A stretch of 29,638 nt of DNA from IMG/VR virus record IMGVR_UViG_3300009537_000119, positions 1-29,638 of that record, one strand, 5' to 3'. The stretch comes from a virus. Numbering within the stretch: position 1 is the first letter of the stretch; each line of letters starts with the position of its first letter. The notes below the pieces were generated by a model. That model had not been told where the DNA came from. It did no database searches and saw only the letters and a list, made by a program, of their open reading frames with translations. This document shows positions 22,954 through 29,566 of this stretch, in pieces. The position numbers were made by a program, and so were the translations under genes.

Positions 22954-23710
22954 GGTTTTTTCTCTCATTAATTCTTGTTTCTGCATCTAAACTATGAACG
23001 AAATCAACCTCGAAACCAATATAATGTCTCTCTAGTTCTACACACGCTACCCCAGTAGTCCCCCCCCCCATAAATGGATCGAACACGAAATCGCCCACAC
23101 TAGAGAAACAGTCGATATAATATCTCGCTTCCGATAATCCCTGTTGCCATTTATGATGACTTTTTTCCAGACCGGTCCCCTTAAACAAATTATGAAACAT
23201 CGATCGAGATTTCGCCTTTGATCCTTTTGGGACATATACATTAATAAACTTCGCTCGGGCTAACATTTTTAGATTCCACAAAACAGAGGCGTTCCCCTGG
23301 GTGCTTACAACACAAAGAGTATAATGTTCGAGTTTTTTCCTCATCATGGCCATAATAAAATCCATCGAGGCAGACGGCGTATATACCAACAAAAAACCCT
23401 CGGGCTTAAGTAACCTTGCCGCCTCCCCTGCTAACCATTCATAAAGATACAAATATCTTTCCGGGTAAGGGGGATCCGTAAATATTAAATCAATGCTCCC
23501 AGACGGTATCTCTCTCGACAACTCTCTACAGTCTCCCGTCAATATCTGATTTCGGAATTTTCCGGGGATCCGGAGAGCAGTGTTTCTCTTTCTCTCAATC
23601 TCCCGCACACGTTTTCGGACATCAGACGCCTTAATCGTCGGGTCCGTTTGGTCTATTTGAATAGACGGGTTCGCCTTTACTCCTGTATCTCGTTCTTTTG
23701 TTCTACTCAT
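22946..23710 (-). CDS. DNA N4/N6 (amino) methyltransferase
   Basis: Read from the ATG at 23710 the protein has 254 residues. The catalytic motif IV TDPPYPE is at 78-84 and the SAM-binding motif I FDPFMGGGTTGVACVEL is at 210-225, followed by ERHYIGFEVD. This IV-then-I order is that of beta-type adenine-N6 or cytosine-N4 DNA methyltransferases. The target site cannot be read. The frame is open upstream to 24139, with an ATG at 24025 after a weak AGAAG site, which would add a membrane-like N-terminus. The 23710 ATG overlaps the stop of the 23707-24012 ORF as ATGA. The gene has fewer GATC sites than its neighbours, suggesting later acquisition. Confidence 0.85.
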   Translation of the reverse strand: MSRTKERDTGVKANPSIQIDQTDPTIKASDVRKRVREIERKRNTALRIPGKFRNQILTGDCRELSREIPSGSIDLIFTDPPYPERYLYLYEWLAGEAARLLKPEGFLLVYTPSASMDFIMAMMRKKLEHYTLCVVSTQGNASVLWNLKMLARAKFINVYVPKGSKAKSRSMFHNLFKGTGLEKSHHKWQQGLSEARYYIDCFSSVGDFVFDPFMGGGTTGVACVELERHYIGFEVDFVHSLDAETRINERKNLL

Positions 23711-24012
23711 GGCATTATCAGGTTTAAAGGTTCGTTTAGTGGGAGCGTAAGAGATAACGAGAATGCATCCAAGTAGTAATGAGAGAGCAAGGCCAAGGAG
23801 ACCCCAACCAACAGGACCGAGAGCATCATGCCATAGTTTACAGCCGTAGAGATTTTGTATCGGCCAGAGCGGGATTTTATTTTGAAGACCACAAATAATA
23901 TGGTCGAGGTCAACAAGCACCCCAACGAGCCCAAAATAGACGAAAATGCAAAATGCATCGATGAGTCTAAGAGAGCCCCTTTCAAAGTATGTAAAATTTC
24001 GAACGTCGTCAT
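23707..24012 (-). CDS. Small membrane protein in a segment open in two frames
   Basis: The 101-residue ORF starts at an ATG overlapping the nuclease gene stop (ATGA) with GGAG 7 bases upstream, and ends with a TGA overlapping an in-frame ATG of the methyltransferase, so translation could be coupled at both ends. It has two hydrophobic spans, near residues 22-44 (SILGSLGCLLTSTILFVVF) and 64-83 (MMLSVLLVGVSLALLSHYY). The other frame, continuous with the methyltransferase, is also membrane-like and carries LVGVLVDLDHII and KLWHDALGP, recalling membrane proteins with a DxDH motif. Which frame is used, or whether both are, is not settled. Confidence 0.45.
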   Translation of the reverse strand: MTTFEILHTLKGALLDSSMHFAFSSILGSLGCLLTSTILFVVFKIKSRSGRYKISTAVNYGMMLSVLLVGVSLALLSHYYLDAFSLSLTLPLNEPLNLIMP

Positions 24013-24707
24013 TTTTTTTCTCCATTAGTTTCTTCTTTTTGGTTAATAGCGATCCGAATATTATCGTCGAGTAGATAAAACTTAAAAGGCGTTTGGCTCT
24101 TGTCCGTGTAGCACCAACTCTCAAATTTAACAAGAGCATTTCTTAAACTATCTGATCCAGATCCGTTATAGTGCGTCTCTCCAATTCCTGCAACAATTTC
24201 TCGAGCAGTAGATCCGGGATTATTTGTAATGAATTGTTTAACCCGAATCATCGTTTCCTTATAAGGTGTCAAGTGGGCGCCCCCTTGAGATCCTGCCGGC
24301 GCAAACGTTTTATGGAGGCCTGTTAATTTCTTTTCCATCTCTTTTCCCCATAAGGTAAATTTTTCCTTAAATGGGGGAGATTCGATTTCCTCTACCCATC
24401 CGTAATCCATGACCTCTATAATCCCGACTTCGTAAAAATCGAGAGCGACTTCTCTCCAGCTGGCCGGACGAGGTCCTCGGGTTCCTTTCACGGCGACGGA
24501 TCGATAAGGAACCCGCCATTGATAAGCCTGATCCAGAACCGGGATCCCATACCCGATTTTTGTTTCAATAATCCAGAGATGCCCGTCTAAGAAAGTGACG
24601 ATATCAGCCACAGCGGATCCATAAAAAAACTGGACCTCCTGATAAACCTCGTGTCCGTTCTCTTTTAACCACGAAACGACATGCTCGGCGAGGTCGATTT
24701 CTTTCAT
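24009..24707 (-). CDS. PD-(D/E)XK nuclease-like protein with C-terminal winged helix
   Basis: From the ATG at 24707 (AGGAG about 5 bases upstream) the protein has 232 residues. An N-terminal helix (MKEIDLAEHVVSWLKENGHEV) precedes a restriction-endonuclease-like core: VADIVTFLDGHLWIIETKIG, with D35, E48 and K50 as the likely metal site, then LDQAYQWRVPYRSVAV. Residues about 155-215 look like a winged helix (MIRVKQFITNNPGSTAREIVAGIGETH, then DSLRNALVKFESWCYTD). It probably cuts or trims DNA. It is followed by a membrane ORF and a DNA methyltransferase, so a modification-linked role is possible. A longer form from 24746 would overlap the transglycosylase gene. Confidence 0.65.
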   Translation of the reverse strand: MKEIDLAEHVVSWLKENGHEVYQEVQFFYGSAVADIVTFLDGHLWIIETKIGYGIPVLDQAYQWRVPYRSVAVKGTRGPRPASWREVALDFYEVGIIEVMDYGWVEEIESPPFKEKFTLWGKEMEKKLTGLHKTFAPAGSQGGAHLTPYKETMIRVKQFITNNPGSTAREIVAGIGETHYNGSGSDSLRNALVKFESWCYTDKSQTPFKFYLLDDNIRIAINQKEETNGEKK

Positions 24708-24717
24708 AAGACTCCTT

Positions 24718-25962
24718 TTATTTTTTGTCGAGAACCTCGACCGCACTCCCCGGGATGTAATGTCCCGGAAAATATCTCATTTGGAAAAATGCCTGTCCTC
24801 CGTCGGCGATCATCCGGGTCGAGAATACATCCAGAACGGATCCTTTCGGGAGATCGATCCGGTCCTCGACCGAATGCCTCTCCAGGATCGGATATCCGTT
24901 TTTATTGTATCGAGTGATCGTGTATGTTGTTAGATCTTTTTTCAACACTCGGACCGAGAGCGTCTGAGCCTCTCCTGGTACTCCGAGGTATCCCAACATT
25001 TCGATCATTTCTGGTCGATGCAGAAAGAAAGGATCCTCAATATATCCGACCTCATTAAAATGATATTTCTCGAGAGCAGGCAACCAGCACGAATAGATTA
25101 ACTCGGCATAGGTCGGACCCCCGAACGATTTGCAGAGAGCAGATTCGAGAGACGTATATCCGCAGTTATACGCAGCCAGTCCGAGAAAGATCGGGTCATC
25201 GAAACGCTCTCGAGGCGTTAAGTAAAATAACGACATCGCATCGGCTCGATTTTTATCGAGGGGAGTTTCGTAATAATGTTGGATGGTTTGATTGAGGATG
25301 TTTATCCCAAGGCCGATATTTATCGCCGGATTCTTTAACATCGTCGCCGTGTATGTTTTGTTTCTCGGCGAGATCTGCATCAGACCGACCGTCGAAAACC
25401 CGTCGGAGGATACCAGAGACGGAGATCCTCCCGACTCTTGAGCGATCACAGCGAGAGGGAGCAGGACCGGGTCTGATAAATACAGGGGATTTCGAGAGAC
25501 CTCGAGAGCGTCCAGATTCGCAGTGAGACCACTCTTAACGGTTTTGAAATATCGATATACTCGAGCGAGTATCGCCTCGTTATAGCAGTCGAGATCGTCC
25601 TCGTCGTGAGATGCCATCACATCAAAAAACCTCGGAGGCAGGTCCGGCGTTTCTATCGGGTCCTGGATCTCGTCGGCGATCTCCGGCTCAGCGGAAATCT
25701 GTATCTCTGGTTTAAACAGAGGACCTCCGTCCGGGATGGTCCCTCGATATCCGAAACCAGATCCGGTCTCGAGAGTGGATCGGAGCAGAGCGATCTCGGC
25801 CTGCTCTCGGATCCTGGTCTGCTCAACTCCCCAGGCCATCGCATACCAGACGACCAGGAAAACAAAACTCATCCCGAGGATCAGGGGACCTCGTCTCTTA
25901 AAGAATGAGAGCGTTCTCTGCATGAGGTCCTCGTCACTTGCTTTCTGTTTTGTGGTTTTCAT
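24718..25962 (-). CDS. Membrane-anchored lytic transglycosylase (SLT fold)
   Basis: The 414-residue protein has a basic N-terminus, one membrane span at about 27-46 (LILGMSFVFLVVWYAMAWGV), a linker, then a soluble lytic transglycosylase domain: catalytic glutamate in AVIAQESGGSP (E176), VGLMQISP at 192-199 and LGLAAYNCGYT at 260-270. It would cleave peptidoglycan between MurNAc and GlcNAc from the outer side of the inner membrane. The C-terminal 100 residues (from about 315) form a small beta domain. The ATG follows AAGGAG, immediately after a 49-residue membrane protein gene. It may serve as endolysin or in DNA entry. Confidence 0.85.
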   Translation of the reverse strand: MKTTKQKASDEDLMQRTLSFFKRRGPLILGMSFVFLVVWYAMAWGVEQTRIREQAEIALLRSTLETGSGFGYRGTIPDGGPLFKPEIQISAEPEIADEIQDPIETPDLPPRFFDVMASHDEDDLDCYNEAILARVYRYFKTVKSGLTANLDALEVSRNPLYLSDPVLLPLAVIAQESGGSPSLVSSDGFSTVGLMQISPRNKTYTATMLKNPAINIGLGINILNQTIQHYYETPLDKNRADAMSLFYLTPRERFDDPIFLGLAAYNCGYTSLESALCKSFGGPTYAELIYSCWLPALEKYHFNEVGYIEDPFFLHRPEMIEMLGYLGVPGEAQTLSVRVLKKDLTTYTITRYNKNGYPILERHSVEDRIDLPKGSVLDVFSTRMIADGGQAFFQMRYFPGHYIPGSAVEVLDKK

Positions 25963-25963
25963 T

Positions 25964-26113
25964 TTATCTCCTTGTTTTTTTGAGCCGTTCGATAATCCCC
26001 TCGAGCTCGTCGGTTTCAGTGCGTCTCGCTCGATGCCGTCTCCATGCTACCAGGTAGACGAACGTCGTCAGGACGCAGATTAAGTATATACCAAAAATAA
26101 GAAGATCATACAT
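25964..26113 (-). CDS. Small single-span membrane protein
   Basis: The 49-residue ORF starts MYDLLIFGIYLICVLTTFVYLVAW and continues with a basic then charged helix ending RLKKTRR. It has one N-terminal membrane span and a cytoplasmic-type tail. Its start overlaps the stop of the upstream 35-residue ORF (ATGTATGA), AAGG lies about 10 bases upstream, and its stop is followed at once by the lytic transglycosylase ATG. Position suggests a lysis accessory, for instance a small holin or spanin-like protein, but sequence gives no family. Confidence 0.6.
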   Translation of the reverse strand: MYDLLIFGIYLICVLTTFVYLVAWRRHRARRTETDELEGIIERLKKTRR

Positions 26114-26213
26114 TTTCTCGTTTTTCCTTTTGCAATAAATTATGTATTATGGTCCGTGATCTCAGCTGATCCTCAGCTCGTCGGTAGAGAGAACCCTGCA
26201 AACTTTTTTGCAT
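26106..26213 (-). CDS. 35-residue basic ORF, unknown
   Basis: MQKSLQGSLYRRAEDQLRSR and the following TIIHNLLQKEKRENV form a short, basic, probably helical peptide. The ATG follows the DUF1064-type gene stop by 6 bases and its TGA overlaps the next ORF. The ribosome binding site is weak (GAGTGAG). Tight packing on both sides is the main argument that it is real. Confidence 0.4.
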   Translation of the reverse strand: MQKSLQGSLYRRAEDQLRSRTIIHNLLQKEKRENV

Positions 26214-26219
26214 TATCTT

Positions 26220-26555
26220 TTAACTCACTCGGAAATCCAGATCCGGATATTTGTATCTGAATAGTTTTTCCTTGATCCGATATACGTTCTCCTTATATCC
26301 CTTGCTCTCCCAGACGACGGTCTGTCGGTTTTCTGTAAACTGGAAATCGGCTCGATAGGTGATCGGTCGATGCCATTTTCCGGACTTATCTCGGAAACCC
26401 TCCTGGAGTGTAAAAACCGGTTGCAGTACAAGGTCCGAGATCTCGCCGGCCTGGAGACGGGAGAGGAGATACAGATAATCGTCCCCCTCTTTTTTAGAGT
26501 CGAAAATATATCCGTCGATCTCTGTTTTTCTCGCAGCCGATCGGCCTCTAGGCAT
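26220..26555 (-). CDS. DUF1064-type PD-(D/E)XK protein
   Basis: The 111-residue protein shows the DUF1064 layout found in many siphovirus replication regions: FDSKKEGDDYLYLLSRLQAGEISDL, LQPVFTLQ, then YRADFQFTENRQTVVWESKGY with D70, E83 and K85 matching a PD-(D/E)XK metal site, ending RIKEKLFRYKYPDLDFRV. Such proteins are thought to be endonucleases acting on recombination or replication intermediates. The start overlaps the stop of the preceding small Cys-rich ORF by 8 bases with AGGA 7 bases upstream. Confidence 0.8.
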   Translation of the reverse strand: MPRGRSAARKTEIDGYIFDSKKEGDDYLYLLSRLQAGEISDLVLQPVFTLQEGFRDKSGKWHRPITYRADFQFTENRQTVVWESKGYKENVYRIKEKLFRYKYPDLDFRVS

Positions 26556-26785
26556 CGGGGATCCTTTTAAAAACGATGACCCAGACCCAGGGATTAATCT
26601 CCCATCCGAGATCTCGTTTCTTGTTTAGTGCGTCCCAAAGATTTTGAAATAATTTTGTTTCCGAATCGCAGTCGGTACAATCACATTCGGACATCCCGAG
26701 ATTTTCTCCCAGGCAGGGATAAACGCCCTCTCCTCGGCAGGTCTCGCACCATATCGGTGAAAAATATAATCGGTCGCTCTTTCAT
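26548..26785 (-). pseudogene. Small Cys-rich gene with an apparent one-base insertion
   Basis: The ATG at 26785 has AGGAG 7 bases upstream and overlaps the previous stop (ATGA), but its frame stops after 34 residues. A second frame, open to the TAG at 26548, has a zinc-finger-like pattern: CETCRGEG, YPC, then ECDCTDC and a natural hydrophobic end (WEINPWVWVIVFKRIPDA). Removing one base from the A5 run at 26760-26764 joins them into a 78-residue protein starting MKERPIIFSPIWCETC. It may be a natural frameshift, an RNA or ribosome slippage site, or a sequence error. A 48-residue product from the internal ATG at 26694 is also possible. Confidence 0.55.
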
Positions 26786-26922
26786 TTCTCATCTCCTGAA
26801 AAAATAATTTTATCGGCCTCCAGGATCGATCTCCCGAGTGCCTTGATGATCGATGGAGTGACGGCCTCGTCCAGACCGAGCTCGAAACCGCCGACCCCAG
26901 TAAAAACGGACCCATATTTCAA
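26782..26922 (-). pseudogene. Internally deleted remnant of a cytosine-C5 DNA methyltransferase
   Basis: A 46-codon frame starting with TTG at 26922 reads LKYGSVFTGVGGFELGLDEA directly followed by VTPSIIKALGRSILEAD. The first part is the N-terminal SAM-binding motif I of Dcm-type enzymes (FxGxGGFxLGL). The second matches their last conserved section, motif X after GNAV. Everything between, including the PC catalytic motif IV and the target recognition domain, is missing, yet the frame is intact. The TTG overlaps the previous stop and the TGA overlaps the next ATG, so the remnant keeps operon spacing. A complete enzyme would exceed 300 residues. It cannot methylate DNA. Confidence 0.7.
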
Positions 26923-27335
26923 TTTTTCGGTACCTCGGCTCCCATCAGCAGGACCGGGACGATCTTACAGTCCAGATTTCCAAAAAATGCAGGATAGGAT
27001 CTCGCTCTCGGATGCCTGCTTTCCTTGATCGGTTTGTATATGAGCATACCCTCTCGGACAGTGATCCGGCCAGAGACCCGAGCATTTTTTATCCTGCCGG
27101 CGATCTGATATTTTCCGGTTTGGTGATCGACCCTGGATAATAATTGTTGTTTGAACCTTTCCTCTCTGAGGACCTCGATCTCCTCCGTCCTTAATGTGAT
27201 CAGGTCCTCTCGTGCCTGGAGGAAAACGTCGGTCCGGGGAGACCAGTTTTTAAAATATGCGAGATCCTTTAACTTGTGCATTATGGCCTGATTGATTTCA
27301 ATGAGCGTCATCGTCGTTATTTCTTTCTCGGTCAT
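26919..27335 (-). CDS. Unknown protein of the replication region
   Basis: The 138-residue protein has a helical N-terminal half (LIEINQAIMHKLKDLAYF, DVFLQAREDLITLRTEEIEVLREERFKQQLLSRV) and a more beta-like C-terminal half (KYQIAGRIKNARVSGRITVREGMLIYKPI, CKIVPVLLMGAEV). GAGGAG lies 8 bases before the ATG. It stands between the helicase loader and the methyltransferase remnant, so a part in phage DNA metabolism is plausible. I do not recognise the family. Confidence 0.65.
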   Translation of the reverse strand: MTEKEITTMTLIEINQAIMHKLKDLAYFKNWSPRTDVFLQAREDLITLRTEEIEVLREERFKQQLLSRVDHQTGKYQIAGRIKNARVSGRITVREGMLIYKPIKESRHPRARSYPAFFGNLDCKIVPVLLMGAEVPKN

Positions 27336-27351
27336 CGTTTTTCTCCTCTCG

Positions 27352-28155
27352 TTAAAATAACATTCCCGGCCGGAGATCTCCGGCCTCCATTTTCAAAACT
27401 TTAAATCTCCCGTCGTGGATCCTGCTTGCGAAATAAGGATCGAATGTTTTCGGGTCCTGGTTCGAGGTCATGATCGTGATCGTCTCTTGATTGAGTGCCG
27501 CCTGGTATCGGCCATCGAGTAGGAGAAATTGTCTCTCCTTGACATAGGCCGTCGCATTTACCCGATCGACCTCATCCAGGACAAGGAGTTTCGCATTTTT
27601 CCAAACCTCGAGCCGGCGATAACTTTCGGCAGACGGCCGGTCCGTATCGAATGCCATTCTCAGATTTTCGATGACTTGAGCCATCGTCGAATAAATCGCA
27701 GGTTTTCCCGACTTGATATATTCAGCGACCGCAGTTTTTAAGAGGACCGTTTTCGCATTCCCCGGATCTCCCCAGAGAAAAACCCAACCGAAACCGGCCT
27801 CAATAACTTTTCGGATCTCCTCCAGGACAAGGAAAGCGTTTCCGTCGTCGAGGATTTTCTCCCATCCGAGATCCGAGATCTCGTTCGGCAGCAGGCCCGA
27901 TCCGGAGATCTTTACTCGTCGAGCCAAATTCGGACAGGTCCCCCACCTATCGACCAAAACCGGCCGTCCGAGGAAATCTGTCTCCTCGACCTGGATCGAA
28001 GATACTCCCTCTCCTTGGCAGATCTCGCAGTCCGGATCGCATTTCGACCGGCCGCCGAGTTCGATCGTGTTATTCGATCGGATCATCGGTCTGACTTTCA
28101 TTCGCTCTTTCAACTCCTGGGATAATCGAGCGACATTCTGTTTATCGTTTTTCAT
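27352..28155 (-). CDS. DnaC/DnaI-like helicase loader ATPase
   Basis: The 267-residue protein has an N-terminal Cys cluster (C39, C43, C46 in CDPDCEICQGEG, and C74), as in DnaI/DnaC loaders, followed by an AAA+ core: Walker A GDPGNAKT at 129-136 (Ala instead of the usual Gly before Lys), a YSTMAQVIENLRMAFD helix, Walker B LLVLDEVDR at 190-198, sensor MTSNQDP and ASRIHDG with a likely arginine finger. It would load the host replicative helicase at the phage origin. Its ATG overlaps the stop of the initiator gene (ATGA) with GAGGAG upstream, the O-P order of lambda-like phages. Confidence 0.85.
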   Translation of the reverse strand: MKNDKQNVARLSQELKERMKVRPMIRSNNTIELGGRSKCDPDCEICQGEGVSSIQVEETDFLGRPVLVDRWGTCPNLARRVKISGSGLLPNEISDLGWEKILDDGNAFLVLEEIRKVIEAGFGWVFLWGDPGNAKTVLLKTAVAEYIKSGKPAIYSTMAQVIENLRMAFDTDRPSAESYRRLEVWKNAKLLVLDEVDRVNATAYVKERQFLLLDGRYQAALNQETITIMTSNQDPKTFDPYFASRIHDGRFKVLKMEAGDLRPGMLF

Positions 28156-29003
28156 TTTCTTTCTCCTCGTTTCGCTTTCGCTTTTTTGACCCTCTCCTGG
28201 GCATCTGCTTTTTTATCGGCGAACTCCTGCTCCCGAGATTTCCCAGACGCCGGCAGAAACCTCGGAAATGAATTAAGCAAGGACCTCGGGGAGGTTATAT
28301 CGAAATCGACTTTCCAAACGATCGCCGAGATCGTCGCCATCGTCAGATCGATATCCTGACCGGCAATGATCCACATATCCCGCAGCGGAGCGACCCAGGA
28401 GGCGCCAAACGAGCGAGCTCCGGAGTCTGACATATTCTCGAAATCAGGCGTCTTGATTTTAGTCTCGGCCGAAAAATGAGCATATAGTTTCTCGATGTCT
28501 GCTTTCGGGATCTTGATTTTCTTTGGAGTTGATTTTTTCCGATGGGGAGAATCCCCATTAAAAGAATCTTTGCTCTTTATTTCTTTCTTAACTTCTTTCT
28601 TCGTGTTGCTTAAAGCAACAGTAGTGTCGTCTAAAGCAACAGCACTGTTGTTTAAAGCAACACCGGTGTTGTCGAAAGCAACAGCAGATAATTCTAATCC
28701 TGCCTTTTTTGTCGGTCTATATTTGTGGGGTCTGTTTCTTACCTCTGGCGTTAGATCTTTTAGATATTTGTTTTTCACTAATAATTGAATATGCCTGTTC
28801 ACTGTTGAGCGATCAACCCTGAGCCAATCGGCTATCGATGTCTGAGACGCCGAGCAGTAACCTTGTTTGCCCTGAGAATATCGCCAAACCCGTCCATAGA
28901 CGGCAGCAGTCATCAGCCCGTATTTTTCAACTATGGTATCAAGGCAGGGAGTGAAGTTTTTTATTTTCACTTTTCTAAATATTTCAAGCAGGCAGCAACT
29001 CAA
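28152..29003 (-). CDS. Winged-helix replication initiator (O-like) carrying origin repeats
   Basis: The 283-residue protein has an N-terminal winged helix (FTPCLDTIVEKYGLMTAAVYGRVWRYSQ, SQTSIADWLRVDRSTVNRHIQLLVKNKYL at about 53-81), a middle section of four 7-residue repeats (A/VALxxx at about 107-134) encoded by 21-bp iterons, a lysine-rich linker, and a C-terminal domain that probably contacts the helicase loader made by the next gene. It matches the build of phage O/DnaD-type initiators. The TTG at 29003 overlaps the previous stop; a GTG at 28970 is an alternative start. The 5' part is less GATC-rich than the 3' half, hinting at a mosaic gene. Confidence 0.75.
   Translation of the reverse strand: MSCCLLEIFRKVKIKNFTPCLDTIVEKYGLMTAAVYGRVWRYSQGKQGYCSASQTSIADWLRVDRSTVNRHIQLLVKNKYLKDLTPEVRNRPHKYRPTKKAGLELSAVAFDNTGVALNNSAVALDDTTVALSNTKKEVKKEIKSKDSFNGDSPHRKKSTPKKIKIPKADIEKLYAHFSAETKIKTPDFENMSDSGARSFGASWVAPLRDMWIIAGQDIDLTMATISAIVWKVDFDITSPRSLLNSFPRFLPASGKSREQEFADKKADAQERVKKAKAKRGERK
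28561..28604. other. AT-rich, strand-biased tract beside the iterons (candidate unwinding element)
   Basis: By my count 12 of 44 bases are G or C. The plus strand is nearly all pyrimidine in its right part (CTTTATTTCTTTCTTAAC and on), coding the lysine-rich linker of the initiator on the other strand. It touches iteron 1. In lambda an AT-rich segment next to the iterons in gene O is where the origin opens. Confidence 0.6.
28605..28682. repeat. Four 21-bp iterons: candidate replication origin
   Basis: Imperfectly palindromic 15-base cores lie at 28605-28619 (GTTGCTTAAAGCAAC, itself nearly self-complementary), 28626-28640, 28647-28661 and 28668-28682, spaced by exactly 21 bp. All share AAAGCAAC on one side and GTYGT or GTTGC on the other. 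Six-base spacers (AGTAGT, AGCACT, ACCGGT) separate them. The length is a multiple of three, so the host gene reads through as a 7-residue repeat. Symmetric repeats inside an initiator gene, next to an AT-rich tract, match the lambda ori plan. Confidence 0.75.
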
Positions 29004-29407
29004 TCTGTTGGCGGTTCATCAAGAAGGTTCCCTATAATACATTCTCCATAATGTCCATCTGGTTTCTTGTATCCGCACCAGGGGCAAAATGTCCATTTGG
29101 CGGCATAGGCATTATGTAATTCCAAATCGGCAATAAAATCTGTGTAATCAATGTATTCAATTTGTCTTAGACCGATCTTCAATTGTTCGTTCAAAGCCAG
29201 CGCCTCATCCAGGGCTTGCAGGAGGCGTATAACCACGCCAAAATTCATGACATCATGCGTATCAAATTCCCAGGGCTTTACCTTCATCGCCCGTTCCCCT
29301 ATCTCCTGCGCCCAATCTGGTAAGTGTTTGTATTTAGTCATTTTGCCTCCGGGGGGATCTCGTTCCGCTATCTCCTGCGCCCATTCGAAGTGTTTGTATT
29401 TAGTCAC
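29000..29407 (-). CDS. Unknown early protein with CxxC motif and duplicated N-terminus
   Basis: Starting at GTG 29407 (AGGAGG about 5 bases upstream) the protein has 135 residues. The first 22 residues (MTKYKHFEWAQEIAERDPPG) are repeated with changes at 23-40 (MTKYKHLPDWAQEIGERAM). A second ATG at 29341, with GGAGG 4 bases upstream, starts the second copy and may be the original start. The centre is helical (VVIRLLQALDEALALNEQLKIGL). The C-terminus has WTFCPWCGYKKPDGHYGECIIGNL, a likely zinc-binding knuckle. Its stop overlaps the initiator TTG. Function is unknown. Confidence 0.7.
   Translation of the reverse strand: MTKYKHFEWAQEIAERDPPGGKMTKYKHLPDWAQEIGERAMKVKPWEFDTHDVMNFGVVIRLLQALDEALALNEQLKIGLRQIEYIDYTDFIADLELHNAYAAKWTFCPWCGYKKPDGHYGECIIGNLLDEPPTD
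29297..29406. repeat. 66-bp in-frame tandem duplication
   Basis: The stretches ending TTTGTATTTAGTCA at 29340 and 29406 are copies offset by 66 bp and share TATCTCCTGCGCCCA. The copies differ by several substitutions and a small length change near ATCTGGT/TTCGAAG. The unit carries a ribosome binding site and start codon as well as coding sequence. Confidence 0.75.
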
Positions 29408-29538
29408 GCTATCCTCCTTGGTATCAGAAGAGCAACAATAACTACCAGCCCACCGATATATCCATCTGGGATAATTTCAAAAACTGACAACCAGGCACCG
29501 ATGAACATTATTAAAATATCTGATAATTGTATCCTCAT
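29404..29538 (-). CDS. 44-residue double-span membrane protein
   Basis: MRIQLSDILIMFIGAWLSVF is followed by EIIPDGYIGGLVVIVALLIPRRIA: two hydrophobic segments with a short polar turn. AGGAG lies 9 bases before the ATG, and the TGA overlaps the next gene's GTG (GTGA). Small membrane proteins of this kind occur in phage early regions, sometimes for exclusion or host membrane effects; no family is recognised. Confidence 0.6.
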   Translation of the reverse strand: MRIQLSDILIMFIGAWLSVFEIIPDGYIGGLVVIVALLIPRRIA

Positions 29539-29566
29539 TTTTAGTCTCTCCTAATATTCTGTCCAA

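Noticed and set aside
22927-22970. Tiny plus-strand ORF (13 codons) after AGGAGGGG
   Set aside because: The purine run resembles a ribosome binding site, but the peptide is minimal and the site is better explained by the promoter and leader on the other strand.
24028-24139. Further N-terminal extension of the methyltransferase frame to 24139
   Set aside because: The extra residues overlap the nuclease C-terminus in another frame, are basic and pattern-poor, and no ribosome binding site precedes the start.
26681-26785. Start of an ASCH-domain protein (MKERPIIF...)
   Set aside because: The first residues resemble phage ASCH-domain proteins, but the continuation in the repaired frame is a Cys-cluster protein without the later ASCH motifs.
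26625-26915. 96-residue minus-strand frame starting MGPFLLGSAV
   Set aside because: It runs in a third frame across the methyltransferase remnant and the Cys-rich gene; its content is low in natural pattern and it lacks a ribosome binding site.
28605-28682. CRISPR array
   Set aside because: Four short repeats with 6-base spacers, in frame inside a gene, do not fit a CRISPR; origin iterons explain them better. No other regular repeat array is seen in the window.
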